A DNA stretch of 64,000 bases from JADCRZ01 sp031399065 (GCA_031399065.1 JANNOM010000111.1:1-64000), one strand, 5' to 3'; numbered from the stretch's first letter, positions 35,604 to 45,543 are shown. The notes: a model not told the origin generated them from the sequence alone. Numbers and translations: made by a program.

Positions 35604-35632
35604 AAAAAAAAATCCTCCATAGAAATGGAGGA
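35604..35632 (-). terminator. Strong intrinsic terminator, minus strand
   Basis: Read on the minus strand: TCCTCCAT, a 4-base loop, ATGGAGGA, then nine T (35604-35612). The stem is perfect at 35613-35620 and 35625-35632. It terminates transcription coming from higher coordinates, where between 35633 and 36020 no gene is seen other than the end of the DUF4132 gene at 36021. Confidence 0.8.
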
Positions 35633-35705
35633 ACTTAACCCTTAAAACAACCAACATGAAATATTTAATGCCTGCCCATACAGGCTTTCGGCATTGTATA
35701 ATTAA
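35604..35705 (-). ncRNA. Candidate small RNA or leader ending in an intrinsic terminator
   Basis: On the minus strand a hairpin GCCTG/CAGGC (about 35676-35691) precedes a perfect 8-bp terminator stem (35613-35632) followed by nine T. No ORF of believable content runs into this terminator, so the transcript may be a small non-coding RNA, or a leader or decoy of unknown use. The 5' end is a guess; promoter elements were not clear. Confidence 0.3.
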
Positions 35706-36020
35706 GATGCAACATCGAGATATAAAGATGCATATGTAATGTTAATGAAATGCAAATATGGTCATATATAGAGTGGACTTACCTCCTCGCCCACTGTGGA
35801 TTTTCCATGCATCTGCGACGTTTACTCATCTTTACATTTACTGTTCTGCTTGTCTATCTTTCTTAGCTTTGAACTTTCGTGAGCCGTTCAGTCCGCTACA
35901 ACATATATATGCTTGAGCCATTACCAAACAAGTCAGAAGGATTATCTTCCATATAAGATTTCAAGTCGGAACCAGGTGCTTGGCTTTTCTTCCCTATAAA
36001 TCCGGCACTAAATTCCATTA
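35633..36020. other. Region without recognised gene between terminator and DUF4132 gene
   Basis: Apart from the candidate small RNA, this 388-bp stretch shows only AT-rich sequence and short frames. The 79-codon plus-strand frame at 35980-36219 is antisense to the DUF4132 3' end and is not believed. The strong terminator at 35604-35632 could equally be the delayed end of the DUF4132 transcript. Confidence 0.4.
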
Positions 36021-39000
36021 TCAATTCATCTGTCTTAAGATAGTCGGGTCCTGGATTTCTTCGTCTCTTGCCAGCAACAAAACCTTTGATATCAATTCCG
36101 CCGATTTAGGGTCGTCGTCTACAAAGGGAAGGAAGAGCCGGCCACGGTGCTGGGAATGGACAGGTAAAATGGACAGGTATCCCTGTCCCATTTTATGTAC
36201 CACAGCACTCCCCAAATGAACACTATATTCACCCAATTCGCCTTTAATTTTCGCATGGCTTCCCGCTACTTCCACATTAGAGAGCTTAAATAGACGCATG
36301 GTTTCTTTGAGTAACACGCTACGCATTTCGATGGAAGAATGACTTGCCTCGGGATCTACTCCGCCTGCATGAGCAACGCTTACTACCAGGTCGATGTCGC
36401 GCATTACTTCACTAAAGATGCGCGCATCGATTAATTTGAATTCAACTTTTTCAAAGGTTTTCAAATCGGTAAATACGACGGTCTCCAGGGTGGGACTTTC
36501 CATTTCTGCAGGAGAGAACCAATCAGCCATTGCGTACATCTTAGCTGCAAACCCCTGCTTATGAAATACCTTTTGGAGGCCCTCTTCATAATTTACTTTC
36601 CAGCCCCTTGATTTAAGCAGTGCAACGGTTTGCTTGGGTTGAACCTGGTGACCTGCATACCTTCTCGAAATCGATTTTTCGCTGTGCTCGTCTTCCGTAG
36701 GCAGGTACAACTCCCGAAATATCTGCTTAAATGGCTGTTGCAGTTTTTTATCAAAAGCAAATCGCTGATAATCCGGCCAGGCTTTCAGCCTGTATAAGTC
36801 CGTGCAATGTGCTATCCGTATTTTATCCTTATCTTTCAAAACGCATTCCTGCCGCTTGGCATCGGTTAGTATACCATTGTTATAAAAGCCATGGGCTCCA
36901 TCTTCTTGCGTTCCGTCCAGCATAAGTACGAGCTTCTCCAGATGTTTCGAGATAACGGGGTGAGAAAATAAATTCCTGATTTCTTCACAATCAAAAACGT
37001 CTCCGCGAACCATAGCTTCTTCCAGTCCTTTTTTGGATCGCTTAAATTGCTCGCGAAGGGTTTTTTTAAACCCATTCAGCTCTTCGATCTTTTTATCTTT
37101 TTTATACTTTGCCGGCACCGCCTTTAATTGTTTGTCATCCTTAAAAGCCACCACATCGGCCTGCCCTTCCTCATCTATCACCAGTCCTATTAACACATCA
37201 TCGTATTGCACCTGGGTTTCTTTCGACAGGATAGTCTGCACCTGTCTGGTTTCCATAGCCCAGGTAAGGCGGATGGGGTCGGTATATCCTGCGTTGCGTG
37301 CGAGGTTCTCCATTGCTACGGAAATAGCACTGGCCTCGCTGCTTTGCTTCATCGCACCGAATTGCCTGCTTTCTTTTTTAAATTGCTGAAGGTATTCATA
37401 ACGGTGAAGGATATCTTTTGCTTTACCGGTCTTGTTTAAAGGCACCAGTCCGTATATACGCAGATAATCCTGATCGCGTTTTGTATTGATCTTTTCAGAT
37501 ACATCTTTCAGGGTAAGATTACCTTGCAGCACATCGGCATATATCCTGGCGCGTCTATGACCATTGCCATCACTGATGTATTTAGCAGCATCGTAAACAG
37601 CGGGCCACCGCTCTTTACCTATTTCTTTATATGCCTGGAGGAACCACTCTTTATCTACCGCCCCCAGCTTAAATTCCTGCACATCTATCGATGAATAACG
37701 GGCTATTTCACTTTCGGCTTCCGCATTCTGAGCGGTAAAGGAATCTGTTTTCGTATGAGCGTGCATCCACCATATAGCCGAATCGAGTCCCTTCCACCCG
37801 AGATACCCGCTCACGAGTTTTTGCCATTGCGGGGCATACATGGCAGCTTCCACCAGCCTTGCTTCATGCACGCCCGTTTTCTTTATTCGCTCATCAAACA
37901 TTGCCTGTGTGTCCGTGGCCAGGGGATGACAGCTCTTTAAAAGCGTACTGAAGGATTCCTGCTTGGTCCTGTCTCCGCCACCTCCTGAATAAATATAGCC
38001 CTTATATAAATTGGTTTTTCCGAGACCCGCGATAATTTCAGCAAACCGGTTCACCCCTTTCAGCGAACGAAGACCGGATGCAAGGAAAGTAACCGGTGTG
38101 GCGGAATCGCCCCTTTTCAATTCTATGTCAAGCAAATAATTCTGAATATGGTTAAATATCTCCTTAAGGAAAGGGAACCTGCTGAAATAATCATATTCAT
38201 TTACATGACGCTTGGGGGCCGACAATAATTTTATATTATCCGGGGTCAGAAGACCCCTGTACATTTCATCCTTCGTGATGATGCCCTGCTCATATGCCCT
38301 GCAGAAGATTATCAACGGAGGGATACTGTCAGTTATGTTTTCGTCCAGTCCGGAATATTGCCGCCAATTATACATATTCCAGCAAGGGGATACGTATTTA
38401 TCATCCAGTTTCTCCAGGTTAATACCCGTTAAAAACAGATTTAACTCGTGTACATGCTGCCAGCCTGTGCCGGCAGCGTAATAAAAATGATTGGTATCTC
38501 TCTTGTATTTTAGTACTGTATTGTCGAATGAATTAAATAAATGTATAGCCGCACCTAAGTAAAATTCATCCTTTTTGTCAAAGGGATGAATTATCATAAG
38601 GGCTTGAAAAATTTGCGATAGCGGATGCAGATATACCTGCATATTCCTAAAACGCCCAGGAATAATTTCCTCTGATGGAGGAAACTGAATACTTAGCACG
38701 CCGGCAAACATTTTATTTATAGGCTGAAAAGTTAAAGATAATATCCATAGATCGCCCGGACTCATATTCCACTTCTGATACCAGTTACGCCATACGTCGC
38801 CCAGCGGGTAATCGTTATAGTTTTCACCGGCCCCTGGAAATGATTTCCCCCAGGACAATTGCCGGAACACATTACCGAGCAGCACTTTCTCTTTTGTATT
38901 ATCCCAATTTTCTACTTCATATTCAAAATCCCTATTTTGAATGAGCAGATCGTCCAGGTCTGCCACAGCCTCTTTTATTTTGTTGAAGGGAATTGAAAAA

Positions 39001-41123
39001 GCGTACCCGTTTCTCTTTAATAATTGTTCATAAATATTACCAGGATCTATGGCAGGAAGAACTGGTTTAGCCAGGTTGGCAGGATTATATAACCCATAGC
39101 CGTTTGCCGCGCTGATATCTTTCGATTCCTCTTCACCGGTAAGTTGAGAAAGCAGGATTTCCTCTTTGGTATTTATATTTTTTCTTTCCTGGAAAGCGGA
39201 TATAAGTAACCGTGATTCCTTTAAAAGACGACGGTCCTTTTTCAATTGCAATAGTATATCGAGACCAGCGAGTCTTTGCTCCGGATCACCCTGTAGCAGC
39301 AGTTCGTCCATAACCCCGGTAATTACGGCGTCCTGCTGCTTCAATAGCAGCGTAATAATCATATTGCGGAAACCAGCCGCTTTTCGCTTAAGCAGGTCAG
39401 GAAATAATGCCCATTCTTCCGATTTAAAATAGGTACCGCATAATGCTTTGTATGCCGTCTGGTATTCGCTCCTGTCTTTTAAAAGCAGTATCGCATAACG
39501 ACGCTGAAACTCCGTGAGTTCTTCCGTTTTTGTTTCGCCAGGATTATAGTTGTAGGCACTGTGCACGGGCAGAATTTTGGTGCTAAGCTGTCTTTTAACG
39601 TCGGCATCCATATCATCAAAGTAAGCCAGTATTATATCAAGCCTTTCCTGCATGCCTTCTACCAGGCAAAGCATCGCTCTCAAAATGGTTCGTTTTTCAA
39701 ACCGGATTTTTGTCCAGGAAAAAACAAAACACTCGAACGTTTTCTCCTTTATTGTAATTCGCTGGTATGCCCTATTCAGCTTATAGAACAGGTCAGGGAA
39801 ATAGGTATTGTAATACCCGCTGCCATCACTATAAATAACAGCGTTGTATATGAAGTTAACCGCACAAGCCATAGGTTCCAAGTCAATATCTTCAATGGCT
39901 ATTTCATATAAAGGCATCTGTATTTTATAATGCCCGGTTTGTTCGGTAAACAGTAAAGCAAGTGTTCGTTTCTGAACATCTCCCGTGCGGTATAATTGAT
40001 CCAGGTAGGGGATCGTTTTTTCCACATCATATACCCCTTGTGCCCACAAAGCCATATATACGTCACCATTATTTTCAGAAGCAATAGCTTCCGGAATCTT
40101 ACCCGGGTTTTCCAGATAGTGCACTGCCTTTTCCAGGAAACTTTTTACCGTGGACTCCCGCTCGGTTTCCCATCCCAGTCCAGCCCAAACGTCAACGGCT
40201 CTTACTACAGAGGAGAACCTGGCCAACTGGTGATCGATTATTACCCTTAACATGTATTTCAGTGCCCCTATACTTGTTTCGTCCAGCGATTCCAGTACGG
40301 TTTGCCGTAGCCCTTCCTGGCGTTGGGCAGCCAGCAATAATTTTTCCACCAAAACCCATGCTTCCTGCCGGTCGCTGTTTAAAAGGGCCTTCAGGATACT
40401 TCTCGTTACCTTGCCTTCGGTGTCCTTATTGTATATAATATTTTCCAGCTCGGTAAATGCTTCCTTGTTGCCCATATCAATAGCGGCAGACCAGAGCCAA
40501 AACAAGGAAGGATTTGAATCGCCCAATGCATGACTATACTTTATCTGCTCAGGGATGGTAAAATCATAATAGGAATACACGTAACGATAATCGGAGTCGT
40601 AATGGAACGTTAACGACTGAGGTATTACCTTCACGATAAAGTTTATCTGATTACGGAGGTACATTTCCGGGTTCTCAGGCGATCTGAAAGAGCGCCTAGC
40701 ATACCCGATCTGGTACATCTGGTAAGGCATTCTTTTCCAGGCATGCACGGCATAAGCCGCTTTTTCCGTACCCAGGAAATAAATCAGCAGGTTGTAATTC
40801 GATTGATCGTCCCATCCTTCTTTGCCAAGTAGTTCTTCGATGCGGTTGTACCTGTTACTCTTGTATGCTACTTCTTCGTGATAGGTCCGGCCGTTATTAT
40901 CCCTGTACTCTGCCAATGCATTAATAAGTAATAATCCCAGTTCCGCATTCCGGGAGGAAAGCAGCCCGCCCGGTGCAGTTACTCCCAGTGATGATTTGAT
41001 AATATTAACCAGGCTTTTCTGAGCGGACATCGCTCTTGCCTCCATCAGATCTGCCTTGAATTTCTCGAAAATATCCGGAATCTGCCTTTCTTTAAATTTA
41101 AGTGCTGTAAGCTCCTGTGTCAT
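36021..41123 (-). CDS. Giant DUF4132/DUF5724-type protein
   Basis: This 1700-residue cytoplasmic protein has no signal peptide or transmembrane segment. The N-terminal 1000 residues are helical and repeat-like (HEAT-like appearance, for example LEKAVHYLENPGKIPEAIA). From about 1150 on come blocks that I recognise from DUF4132-type proteins: VYDAAKYISDGNGHRRARIY, then PIRLTWAMETRQ, ISRRYAGHQVQPKQ, and the closing HRGRLFLPFVDDDPKSAEL with ILRQMN. These families (MolR/WGR-related in other bacteria) have no firm biochemical role. Upstream, 27 bp away, lies a small partner gene. Large size, helical repeats and constant pairing suggest a scaffold or a defence- or stress-type machine, which is inference. 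Confidence 0.8.
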   Translation of the reverse strand: MTQELTALKFKERQIPDIFEKFKADLMEARAMSAQKSLVNIIKSSLGVTAPGGLLSSRNAELGLLLINALAEYRDNNGRTYHEEVAYKSNRYNRIEELLGKEGWDDQSNYNLLIYFLGTEKAAYAVHAWKRMPYQMYQIGYARRSFRSPENPEMYLRNQINFIVKVIPQSLTFHYDSDYRYVYSYYDFTIPEQIKYSHALGDSNPSLFWLWSAAIDMGNKEAFTELENIIYNKDTEGKVTRSILKALLNSDRQEAWVLVEKLLLAAQRQEGLRQTVLESLDETSIGALKYMLRVIIDHQLARFSSVVRAVDVWAGLGWETERESTVKSFLEKAVHYLENPGKIPEAIASENNGDVYMALWAQGVYDVEKTIPYLDQLYRTGDVQKRTLALLFTEQTGHYKIQMPLYEIAIEDIDLEPMACAVNFIYNAVIYSDGSGYYNTYFPDLFYKLNRAYQRITIKEKTFECFVFSWTKIRFEKRTILRAMLCLVEGMQERLDIILAYFDDMDADVKRQLSTKILPVHSAYNYNPGETKTEELTEFQRRYAILLLKDRSEYQTAYKALCGTYFKSEEWALFPDLLKRKAAGFRNMIITLLLKQQDAVITGVMDELLLQGDPEQRLAGLDILLQLKKDRRLLKESRLLISAFQERKNINTKEEILLSQLTGEEESKDISAANGYGLYNPANLAKPVLPAIDPGNIYEQLLKRNGYAFSIPFNKIKEAVADLDDLLIQNRDFEYEVENWDNTKEKVLLGNVFRQLSWGKSFPGAGENYNDYPLGDVWRNWYQKWNMSPGDLWILSLTFQPINKMFAGVLSIQFPPSEEIIPGRFRNMQVYLHPLSQIFQALMIIHPFDKKDEFYLGAAIHLFNSFDNTVLKYKRDTNHFYYAAGTGWQHVHELNLFLTGINLEKLDDKYVSPCWNMYNWRQYSGLDENITDSIPPLIIFCRAYEQGIITKDEMYRGLLTPDNIKLLSAPKRHVNEYDYFSRFPFLKEIFNHIQNYLLDIELKRGDSATPVTFLASGLRSLKGVNRFAEIIAGLGKTNLYKGYIYSGGGGDRTKQESFSTLLKSCHPLATDTQAMFDERIKKTGVHEARLVEAAMYAPQWQKLVSGYLGWKGLDSAIWWMHAHTKTDSFTAQNAEAESEIARYSSIDVQEFKLGAVDKEWFLQAYKEIGKERWPAVYDAAKYISDGNGHRRARIYADVLQGNLTLKDVSEKINTKRDQDYLRIYGLVPLNKTGKAKDILHRYEYLQQFKKESRQFGAMKQSSEASAISVAMENLARNAGYTDPIRLTWAMETRQVQTILSKETQVQYDDVLIGLVIDEEGQADVVAFKDDKQLKAVPAKYKKDKKIEELNGFKKTLREQFKRSKKGLEEAMVRGDVFDCEEIRNLFSHPVISKHLEKLVLMLDGTQEDGAHGFYNNGILTDAKRQECVLKDKDKIRIAHCTDLYRLKAWPDYQRFAFDKKLQQPFKQIFRELYLPTEDEHSEKSISRRYAGHQVQPKQTVALLKSRGWKVNYEEGLQKVFHKQGFAAKMYAMADWFSPAEMESPTLETVVFTDLKTFEKVEFKLIDARIFSEVMRDIDLVVSVAHAGGVDPEASHSSIEMRSVLLKETMRLFKLSNVEVAGSHAKIKGELGEYSVHLGSAVVHKMGQGYLSILPVHSQHRGRLFLPFVDDDPKSAELISKVLLLARDEEIQDPTILRQMN

Positions 41124-41150
41124 GGAAATAGGGTATTGATAAAGGGTATA

Positions 41151-41576
41151 TTACCAGTAACTGCCTGCTAAAAAAGTTAGGCGTATAAAGGTTATTACGG
41201 TATCTTCTGTAATTGAAACAATTTGATGTGGTTTGGTAAACTCCTCATCGCCGGCAAACAAAACATATAATCCGTCTTCCATTGCCTGTATGGCTGTTTG
41301 TTGCGCTGCCTCTAAATCGGCTTCTGCATAATGATAGATGCTTCCGAAGCTTATCCTTCCATTAACTGCCTGTTCATCTATATTGTTTTTATCCAGAAAA
41401 GGCAGCAGGTTCCGCTCTTTCGGCTTTATGTTATATTCCATCACCTGCTGCCGTACAACAGCATTTATAAGCTGCAATACCGTTGGTGCCTCGCCTATAT
41501 CATCAATCTCGATGATCATTTTATCGATGAGCGCATGTTTTTTACCCAGTTGTTTAGCACTTATTTTTAACTGCAT
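41151..41576 (-). CDS. Small partner protein of the DUF4132 gene, unknown family
   Basis: The start at 41576 (MQLKISAKQL) is preferred over one seven codons earlier. The 141-residue protein has an N-terminal beta-hairpin and helix (MIIEIDDIGEAPTVLQLINA), a charged middle (NIKPKERNLLPFLDKNNID), a helix with DLEAAQQTAIQAMEDGLY, and ends with two strands (TVITFIRLTFLAGSYW). No family is recognised. It lies 27 bp upstream of the 1700-residue gene in the same orientation, so the two are probably one operon and the proteins may interact. Confidence 0.65.
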   Translation of the reverse strand: MQLKISAKQLGKKHALIDKMIIEIDDIGEAPTVLQLINAVVRQQVMEYNIKPKERNLLPFLDKNNIDEQAVNGRISFGSIYHYAEADLEAAQQTAIQAMEDGLYVLFAGDEEFTKPHQIVSITEDTVITFIRLTFLAGSYW

Positions 41577-41778
41577 CAGGATTAGCGATATGGACACAAT
41601 GTATGCAATCAGTTTTATTTAAGCAACCCTCATGCTTTATTTTAGTGCATATTGGTGCCGGTATGCCTGGTATCATAATACAAAAAAGAAATGTCTTAAT
41701 AATACCGAATAACATCGTTTTCATTATAACATAAAGGGTCATCTCCGCCGAAATTTGCTTTATAATAAATATACAATT

Positions 41779-42135
41779 ATGACAGAACAACAAATTACTT
41801 CGGCCCTTGACGAGTTAACATCTATGGTTGCATCGGGTAAAACCCTGGAAGCGATAGAAAAATTTTATCATCCTGATCTTGAAAAAACAGATTTCATTAC
41901 CGGTCTTACCTACAAGGGCAAACAGGAGAACGACAAGGCCAACCAGGAGCTGCTATCCAAGATCACCGCTTTTCGTGAACTCTCCGCTGTCGGAAAAATC
42001 GTAAAAGGCAACAGGAGCTTTATAGTATGGCATATAGATATAGACCACGCCGACAGAGGAACGATAAATGTTACCCAGGTTGCTATCCAGGATTGGAAAG
42101 ATGATAAAATTATCAGCGAACGGTTCATTGCTTAA
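41779..42135 (+). CDS. SnoaL-like/NTF2-fold protein
   Basis: The start at 41779 (MTEQQITSAL) gives 118 residues with the NTF2-like cone fold: an N-terminal helix pair, AIEKFYHPDLEKTDF, then strands such as RSFIVWHIDIDHAD and QVAIQDWKDDKIISERF at the end. SnoaL-like proteins bind small hydrophobic compounds or catalyse isomerisations; the function here is unknown. It opens a plus-strand group with an SDR and an SRPBCC gene. Confidence 0.8.
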   Translation: MTEQQITSALDELTSMVASGKTLEAIEKFYHPDLEKTDFITGLTYKGKQENDKANQELLSKITAFRELSAVGKIVKGNRSFIVWHIDIDHADRGTINVTQVAIQDWKDDKIISERFIA

Positions 42136-42171
42136 ACATATACACTCACAACCTTTTTTAACGCTTATACC

Positions 42172-42924
42172 ATGTATATATTAGAGGGAAAAACAGCAAT
42201 AGTTACGGGCGGTAATAGTGGCATCGGGTTCTCTGCTGCAAAACTATTTCTTAGCCATGGAGCAAAAGTGATCATTACCGGAAGAAATAAGGAAGCAATT
42301 GAAAAAGCAGCAAGCGAACTAGGCAGTAATGCCTTTGGAATTGTCTCAGACGCCGGGGACATGCAACATCTAACTACCCTGCCCGGAAAGGTCAGCGAAA
42401 TCACCCAAAAGATAGATATATTGTTCGTAAACGCAGGTGTTGGTTTATTTGTGCCTTTCGACCAAACCACCGAAGAAGTGTTTGATGCAAACGTGGATAT
42501 AAATTTTAAAGGTGCCTTCTTTACTATTCAGAAATTACTGCCGATGATTACATCCGGTGCCTCAATCATTTTAAATTCTACCATTTTACTGCATTGTGGC
42601 TACCCGGGTGCGAGTGCTTACTCAGCATCGAAAGCCGCAGTGCTTTCGTTATGTAAAACGCTGGCCGTTGAACTGGTTGACAGAAATATTCGCGTTAACA
42701 GCATCAGCCCGGGACCAATCAATACTCCCATATATGATAAGATGGGCATTCCCCCGGACGTTATGCAGGAATTCGCCGCAGGTGTTCAGGCAAAGATTCC
42801 CATGCAGCGATTCGGTGCTCCTGAAGAAGTTGCTAACGCGGCGCTTTTCCTGGCCTCCGATGAAAGTTCTTTTATGACGGGTAGTGAAATAACAGTGGAT
42901 GGGGGTAAGCGGATTACGTTTTAA
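42172..42924 (+). CDS. SDR family oxidoreductase
   Basis: This 250-residue short-chain dehydrogenase has the Rossmann motif TGGNSGIGFSAAK, the NAG motif (LFVNAGVG), catalytic Ser in ILNSTILLHC, and catalytic Tyr-x3-Lys in AYSASKAAV. The closing FMTGSEITVDGG is typical of classical SDRs. It reduces or oxidises a small carbonyl compound with NAD(P). Its place 36 bp after the SnoaL gene and 15 bp before the SRPBCC gene suggests co-transcription. Confidence 0.9.
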   Translation: MYILEGKTAIVTGGNSGIGFSAAKLFLSHGAKVIITGRNKEAIEKAASELGSNAFGIVSDAGDMQHLTTLPGKVSEITQKIDILFVNAGVGLFVPFDQTTEEVFDANVDINFKGAFFTIQKLLPMITSGASIILNSTILLHCGYPGASAYSASKAAVLSLCKTLAVELVDRNIRVNSISPGPINTPIYDKMGIPPDVMQEFAAGVQAKIPMQRFGAPEEVANAALFLASDESSFMTGSEITVDGGKRITF

Positions 42925-42939
42925 ATTAAAAGCGATTTT

Positions 42940-43446
42940 ATGAAAATAATTTATGTCGTCGGGCTCCTTTGTCTTGCCTGCTTATTTTCCTTTCACGGCC
43001 TGGCTCAAAACGAAAAATTTGAAAAAGCAATGGTGGAAAACAATATCCGGTTTACAGCCAACGGAGACAGTGTCTGGCATTATTTATCAAATCTGGGAAA
43101 CCTGCAATACCTGGTTCCCTCTACTATCAGGCAGTCCGTGCTGGAAGGCAGCGGAGTGGGAAGTAAGGTTACTTTAAATCTGCAAAATGGTGATAAGATC
43201 ATCGAGCAGGTAACTGCATTGGATAATGAAAAGCGCGTGATTTCATATAGCATGATTCAAACACCTTTACCTATCCGGGATTATCTTGCATCCTTTGAAG
43301 TAAAAGAAATAAAGAAAGAAGTTGAAGTCACGTTCAGGGCAGAATTTTCCGTGCAGGAAAGTAATAAACAACGAAGAATAGCGGCATTTAATAACCTTCA
43401 ACTGGAACTGCTGGAAAATATTAAAAGAATCAAGAGTACAAAATAG
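42940..43446 (+). CDS. Secreted SRPBCC (START-like) family protein
   Basis: This 168-residue protein has a signal peptide (residues 1-22, ending GLAQ) and an SRPBCC/polyketide-cyclase-like helix-grip fold: SVWHYLSNLGNLQYLVPST, VGSKVTLNLQNGD, VISYSMIQTPLPIRDYLASF and a long C-terminal helix (FNNLQLELLENIKRI). Such domains bind hydrophobic ligands. It is unusual in being exported. It ends the short SnoaL-SDR-SRPBCC group. Confidence 0.82.
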   Translation: MKIIYVVGLLCLACLFSFHGLAQNEKFEKAMVENNIRFTANGDSVWHYLSNLGNLQYLVPSTIRQSVLEGSGVGSKVTLNLQNGDKIIEQVTALDNEKRVISYSMIQTPLPIRDYLASFEVKEIKKEVEVTFRAEFSVQESNKQRRIAAFNNLQLELLENIKRIKSTK

Positions 43447-43713
43447 ATATAGCTGATAATAGCAATATAAATTGGCTCAATAAACGCCTTCCATCTGTCC
43501 GTGATATATACATAAAAGTTAATAACCGACGGACTTTTATCCGAACCTCGTGAACCTTCACAAATACCTGTTACCAACACTTTTCGCCCGAAGGGCGTAG
43601 CTGTTTATAATCTGGATTAGTTTATCCATTAGGTGGATAGCGGACATAGGCTTAAAGTACGACTCACTTTATTAAAACCAGATCGCAACCTTTCTTTAAT
43701 AGTAACAATATAA

Positions 43714-44631
43714 TTATTGGAAAGAATGACGGAATTCCAAAGGCGAAACATTTGTTTTTGTCTTAAACAACTTGCTGAACGATTGCGGATGTTCGAAGCC
43801 TAATTCATATGCAATTTCACCTACCGATAAATCAGTAGTAGATAATTTTTCTTTTGCCTTTTCAATCAGTTTGTCGTGTATAAGTTGCTGAGTGCTTTGG
43901 CCTGTCAATGTCTTAAGCAAACCACTTAGATAATTGGGTGATATATTTAATGCCCCGGCAATGTATTGAACGGTGGGCAGGCCTCTTTTTTCCAGGGCAT
44001 CGCTGCTCATATATTCAGTTACGATATCCTCCAGGCGACTAAGGATGTTGTGATTGGTTATTTTCCGGGTAATAAACTGGCGGTGATAGAACCTGTCTGC
44101 ATAATTGAGCAGTAGTTCCAGTTGCGCAATGATTATATCCTGGCTGAATTTGTCGATGTTTGAATGATACTCCTGCTGAATATTCTGCATAATCCCCATA
44201 ATGATTGTTTCTTCTTTGTCCGAAAGAAACAGGGCTTCATTAACCGAATAGTCAAAATATTCATACTGCTTTATGGTTTTAGCTAAAGGAGTGTTCCACA
44301 AAAAATCGGGATGAACCAGTAGCATCCATCCCGATTGTTTTAACGCTGTATCTTTTTCCACCTCGATTCTCAGCACCTGGCCAGGTGACATAAAAACCAG
44401 GATACCTTCATTAAAATCGAAATCCTGCTGGCCGTATTTCATCCTCGCATTAAAATTCTTTTTTAACGCAATGCAATAGAAATCCTTTATCAGTGCCATT
44501 TCATTGGCAGGCACTTTTTTTATCAGTTCTAAATTTATCACGCTGATTAAAGGATGCTCCGGCTTGGGCAATTCCCTGAACTGGTGAAATTCACTGATCG
44601 TTTTAAACCGAAACGTTTTCGTATTTGCCAT
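43714..44631 (-). CDS. AraC family transcriptional regulator
   Basis: This 305-residue regulator has a cupin-like N-terminal region (VFMSPGQVLRIEVE) and a C-terminal AraC helix-turn-helix pair: YIAGALNISPNYLSGLLKTL and LSVGEIAYELGFEHPQSFSK, with SPLEFR near the end. It is 18 bp upstream of... in transcription order it follows the NmrA-like gene (44650-45543) and is probably co-transcribed with it; the target may be that gene or the divergent SDR group. Similar regulator-oxidoreductase pairs are common in Bacteroidota. Confidence 0.88.
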   Translation of the reverse strand: MANTKTFRFKTISEFHQFRELPKPEHPLISVINLELIKKVPANEMALIKDFYCIALKKNFNARMKYGQQDFDFNEGILVFMSPGQVLRIEVEKDTALKQSGWMLLVHPDFLWNTPLAKTIKQYEYFDYSVNEALFLSDKEETIIMGIMQNIQQEYHSNIDKFSQDIIIAQLELLLNYADRFYHRQFITRKITNHNILSRLEDIVTEYMSSDALEKRGLPTVQYIAGALNISPNYLSGLLKTLTGQSTQQLIHDKLIEKAKEKLSTTDLSVGEIAYELGFEHPQSFSKLFKTKTNVSPLEFRHSFQ

Positions 44632-44649
44632 ATCACAATGTAACTATTG

Positions 44650-45543
44650 TTATTTAAAGGAGGCAGCAAATTCCTTTGCAAAGTCCGCCAACTTTACTTT
44701 ACCCATAAATGCCGGCCTGTTCCGGAAATAATCTTCTGATAATAAACCGCTGTTAAGACCGGAATACAGTTCGACCAAACCGGCAGCAATTTCTTTATTC
44801 ATACCGATTGCCACTAAACCGCTCAGCGTTTGTTCGTCGGTAACAAGTACCCATTTTAAATCGGGCTTTCCGATAGCGGCGCCTAACACACTTGCCGTTT
44901 CACTACCTGTTAATTCCTCACTTGCCACATACCGAACTTTCCTTCCAGTAAGCGGGGCTACTATCTCATCAGCTACTGCGGCAGCAATATCGATAGGCGA
45001 AACCCATGGTATTTTTTGACCTACACCATAGTTTGCTGCGATAAACCCCTCCGTTTTTATCATATCTACATATCCATACAAATTGTAGTAGAAAGAAGTC
45101 GGCCTCATGTGAGTAATGGCTACATCTGAGGGCAATTCGTTCAAAATATTCTGCACATCGTGAGCCCCGATTAAAATCCCCGATCCCTTTTTTAAATGAG
45201 CACCGATGGTACTCAGGTTCACTACCCGCTTTACACCCGACCGTTGAATGGCTTGTGAATAGTTATTACCAAGCCTCCTGTAATACGCCAGCAGGTCGAG
45301 GTTATGGTCAAAGTAGTTATTAGGGGGCACCATACAGTACACGGCGTCCGCGCCGGTAAAAGCGGCTGACAAAAAATCAACATCTTCCAGTGACCCAATA
45401 GCGGCAGTAGCACCCAATGCTTCGATATCTTTTTGCCTTTCGGCGTTGCTGCTGATAACGGTGATGGTATGTCCTTTTTGCACTAACTCCTGGGTTAGTG
45501 GCTTGCTGATGTGTCCTAACGAACCGGTAAGTACTATTTTCAT
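44650..45543 (-). CDS. NmrA-like NAD(P)-dependent oxidoreductase
   Basis: This 297-residue protein has the Rossmann motif LTGSLGHISKPL (N-terminus) with GxxGxxxxP spacing of atypical SDRs, AVYCMVPPN, VVNLSTIGAH and the THMRPTSFYYNL segment of NmrA/quinone oxidoreductase-2 type proteins. Such proteins act as NADPH-dependent quinone reductases or redox sensors. The AraC gene follows 18 bp downstream. Role is inferred from family. Confidence 0.87.
   Translation of the reverse strand: MKIVLTGSLGHISKPLTQELVQKGHTITVISSNAERQKDIEALGATAAIGSLEDVDFLSAAFTGADAVYCMVPPNNYFDHNLDLLAYYRRLGNNYSQAIQRSGVKRVVNLSTIGAHLKKGSGILIGAHDVQNILNELPSDVAITHMRPTSFYYNLYGYVDMIKTEGFIAANYGVGQKIPWVSPIDIAAAVADEIVAPLTGRKVRYVASEELTGSETASVLGAAIGKPDLKWVLVTDEQTLSGLVAIGMNKEIAAGLVELYSGLNSGLLSEDYFRNRPAFMGKVKLADFAKEFAASFK

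Noticed and set aside
41151..41576. Ubiquitin-like reading of the DUF4132 partner protein
   Set aside because: The beta-hairpin, helix and final strands hint at such a fold, but there is no Gly-Gly tail and no conjugation enzymes nearby.
43583..43600. GC hairpin in the gap between the SRPBCC and AraC genes
   Set aside because: Short stem (GCCC/GGGC) without T-run on either strand; not enough to call a terminator.
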